Source: Mycolicibacterium sp. HK-90
GTDB taxonomy: Bacteria; Actinomycetota; Actinomycetes; Mycobacteriales; Mycobacteriaceae
NCBI RefSeq assembly: GCF_030486405.1
Contig: NZ_CP129613.1
Span: 4,030,001-4,094,000, forward strand
Direction: 5' to 3'
Length of the DNA stretch: 64,000 nucleotides
The position numbers and the translations under genes are program-made. Position 1 is the stretch's first letter. Each line of letters opens with the position of its first letter. Positions 63,970-64,000 of the stretch are shown here, piece by piece. The notes below the pieces were generated by a model that ran no database searches, was not told the DNA's origin, and saw only the letters and a list, made by a program, of their open reading frames with translations.

Positions 63970-64000
63970 ATGCGTGTGTTGGTCACCGGCGGTACCGGAT
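63970..64000 (+). CDS. NAD-dependent epimerase/dehydratase (3'-truncated)
   Basis: Only ten residues are visible, MRVLVTGGTG, the start of an extended SDR/NAD-dependent epimerase. CCAGGAGG lies 9 bp upstream. The gene runs off the right edge. Confidence 0.65.
   Translation, partial: MRVLVTGGTG

Overview
The window is high-GC actinobacterial DNA and almost certainly comes from a Mycobacterium, probably a fast-growing species (Mycolicibacterium type). Seen in the sequence: an RND/MmpL lipid exporter, a PASTA-tailed PonA2-type transglycosylase, a PknH-type sensor lipoprotein, a receptor Ser/Thr kinase, a BacA/Rv1819c-type ABC transporter, two DUF4185 (GH183 arabinanase-family) proteins, a DUF6131 micro-membrane protein, and a 16/19 match to the mycobacterial IdeR iron box. 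No phage, IS element, rRNA or CRISPR array was found; there is one tRNA (elongator Met, CAT).

Layout. 0-1.3 kb: tail of a molybdo-flavoenzyme 2Fe-2S subunit and its FAD subunit. 1.3-8.1 kb: Hsp70-like membrane chaperone, DapB-like dehydrogenase, two near-duplicate SDR genes flanking a TetR regulator with a palindromic operator, a GH183-family protein and a secreted protein. 8.3-14.4 kb: translationally coupled peptide/nickel-type ABC importer (SBP, two permeases, double ATPase), then an SDR, then a strange small protein with twelve Cys at exact three-residue spacing. 14.4-20.2 kb: DUF1918, second GH183-family protein, universal stress protein with a DosR-like box, membrane adenylate cyclase, Ser/Thr kinase. 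20.3-30.1 kb: one-strand catabolic cluster (APC permease, two SDRs, ureohydrolase, deacetylase-fold hydrolase, Rieske oxygenase and reductase, PucR regulator, FmdB, formamidase). 30.4-35.7 kb: BacA-type transporter, MmpL, and a frameshifted TetR pseudogene.

35.8-43.9 kb is the most interesting part: an iron box followed by a translationally coupled operon of (i) an oversized glutamate-synthase large subunit (about 1,826 aa, intact glutaminase site, two extra segments totalling about 300 aa), (ii) a CysJ-type diflavin NADPH reductase in the place of the usual iron-sulfur GltD, and (iii) a HemS/ChuS-type protein. I infer an iron-starvation amido-transfer/reductive system whose reductase needs no iron, or a heme/iron-release system; I know of no description of this combination.

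44-50.7 kb: small secreted proteins, a PonA2-type PBP, a PknH-sensor lipoprotein, and an AbiE-type toxin-antitoxin pair with an inverted-repeat operator, ending 14 bp from the tRNA-Met 3' end. 50.8-58 kb: threonine-aldolase family enzyme, CMD/AhpD-like protein, then a tandem-Lrp regulator divergent from a guanidinobutyrase / TPP-decarboxylase / Na+ symporter operon that fits the arginine transaminase (2-ketoarginine) route. 58-64 kb: membrane protein, TldE-TldD protease pair, P-loop kinase, Tat-exported sulfatase with a tandem repeat over its stop codon, and the start of an epimerase gene. Genes are tightly packed, with many 4-bp ATGA/GTGA overlaps and several convergent overlaps of coding ends.
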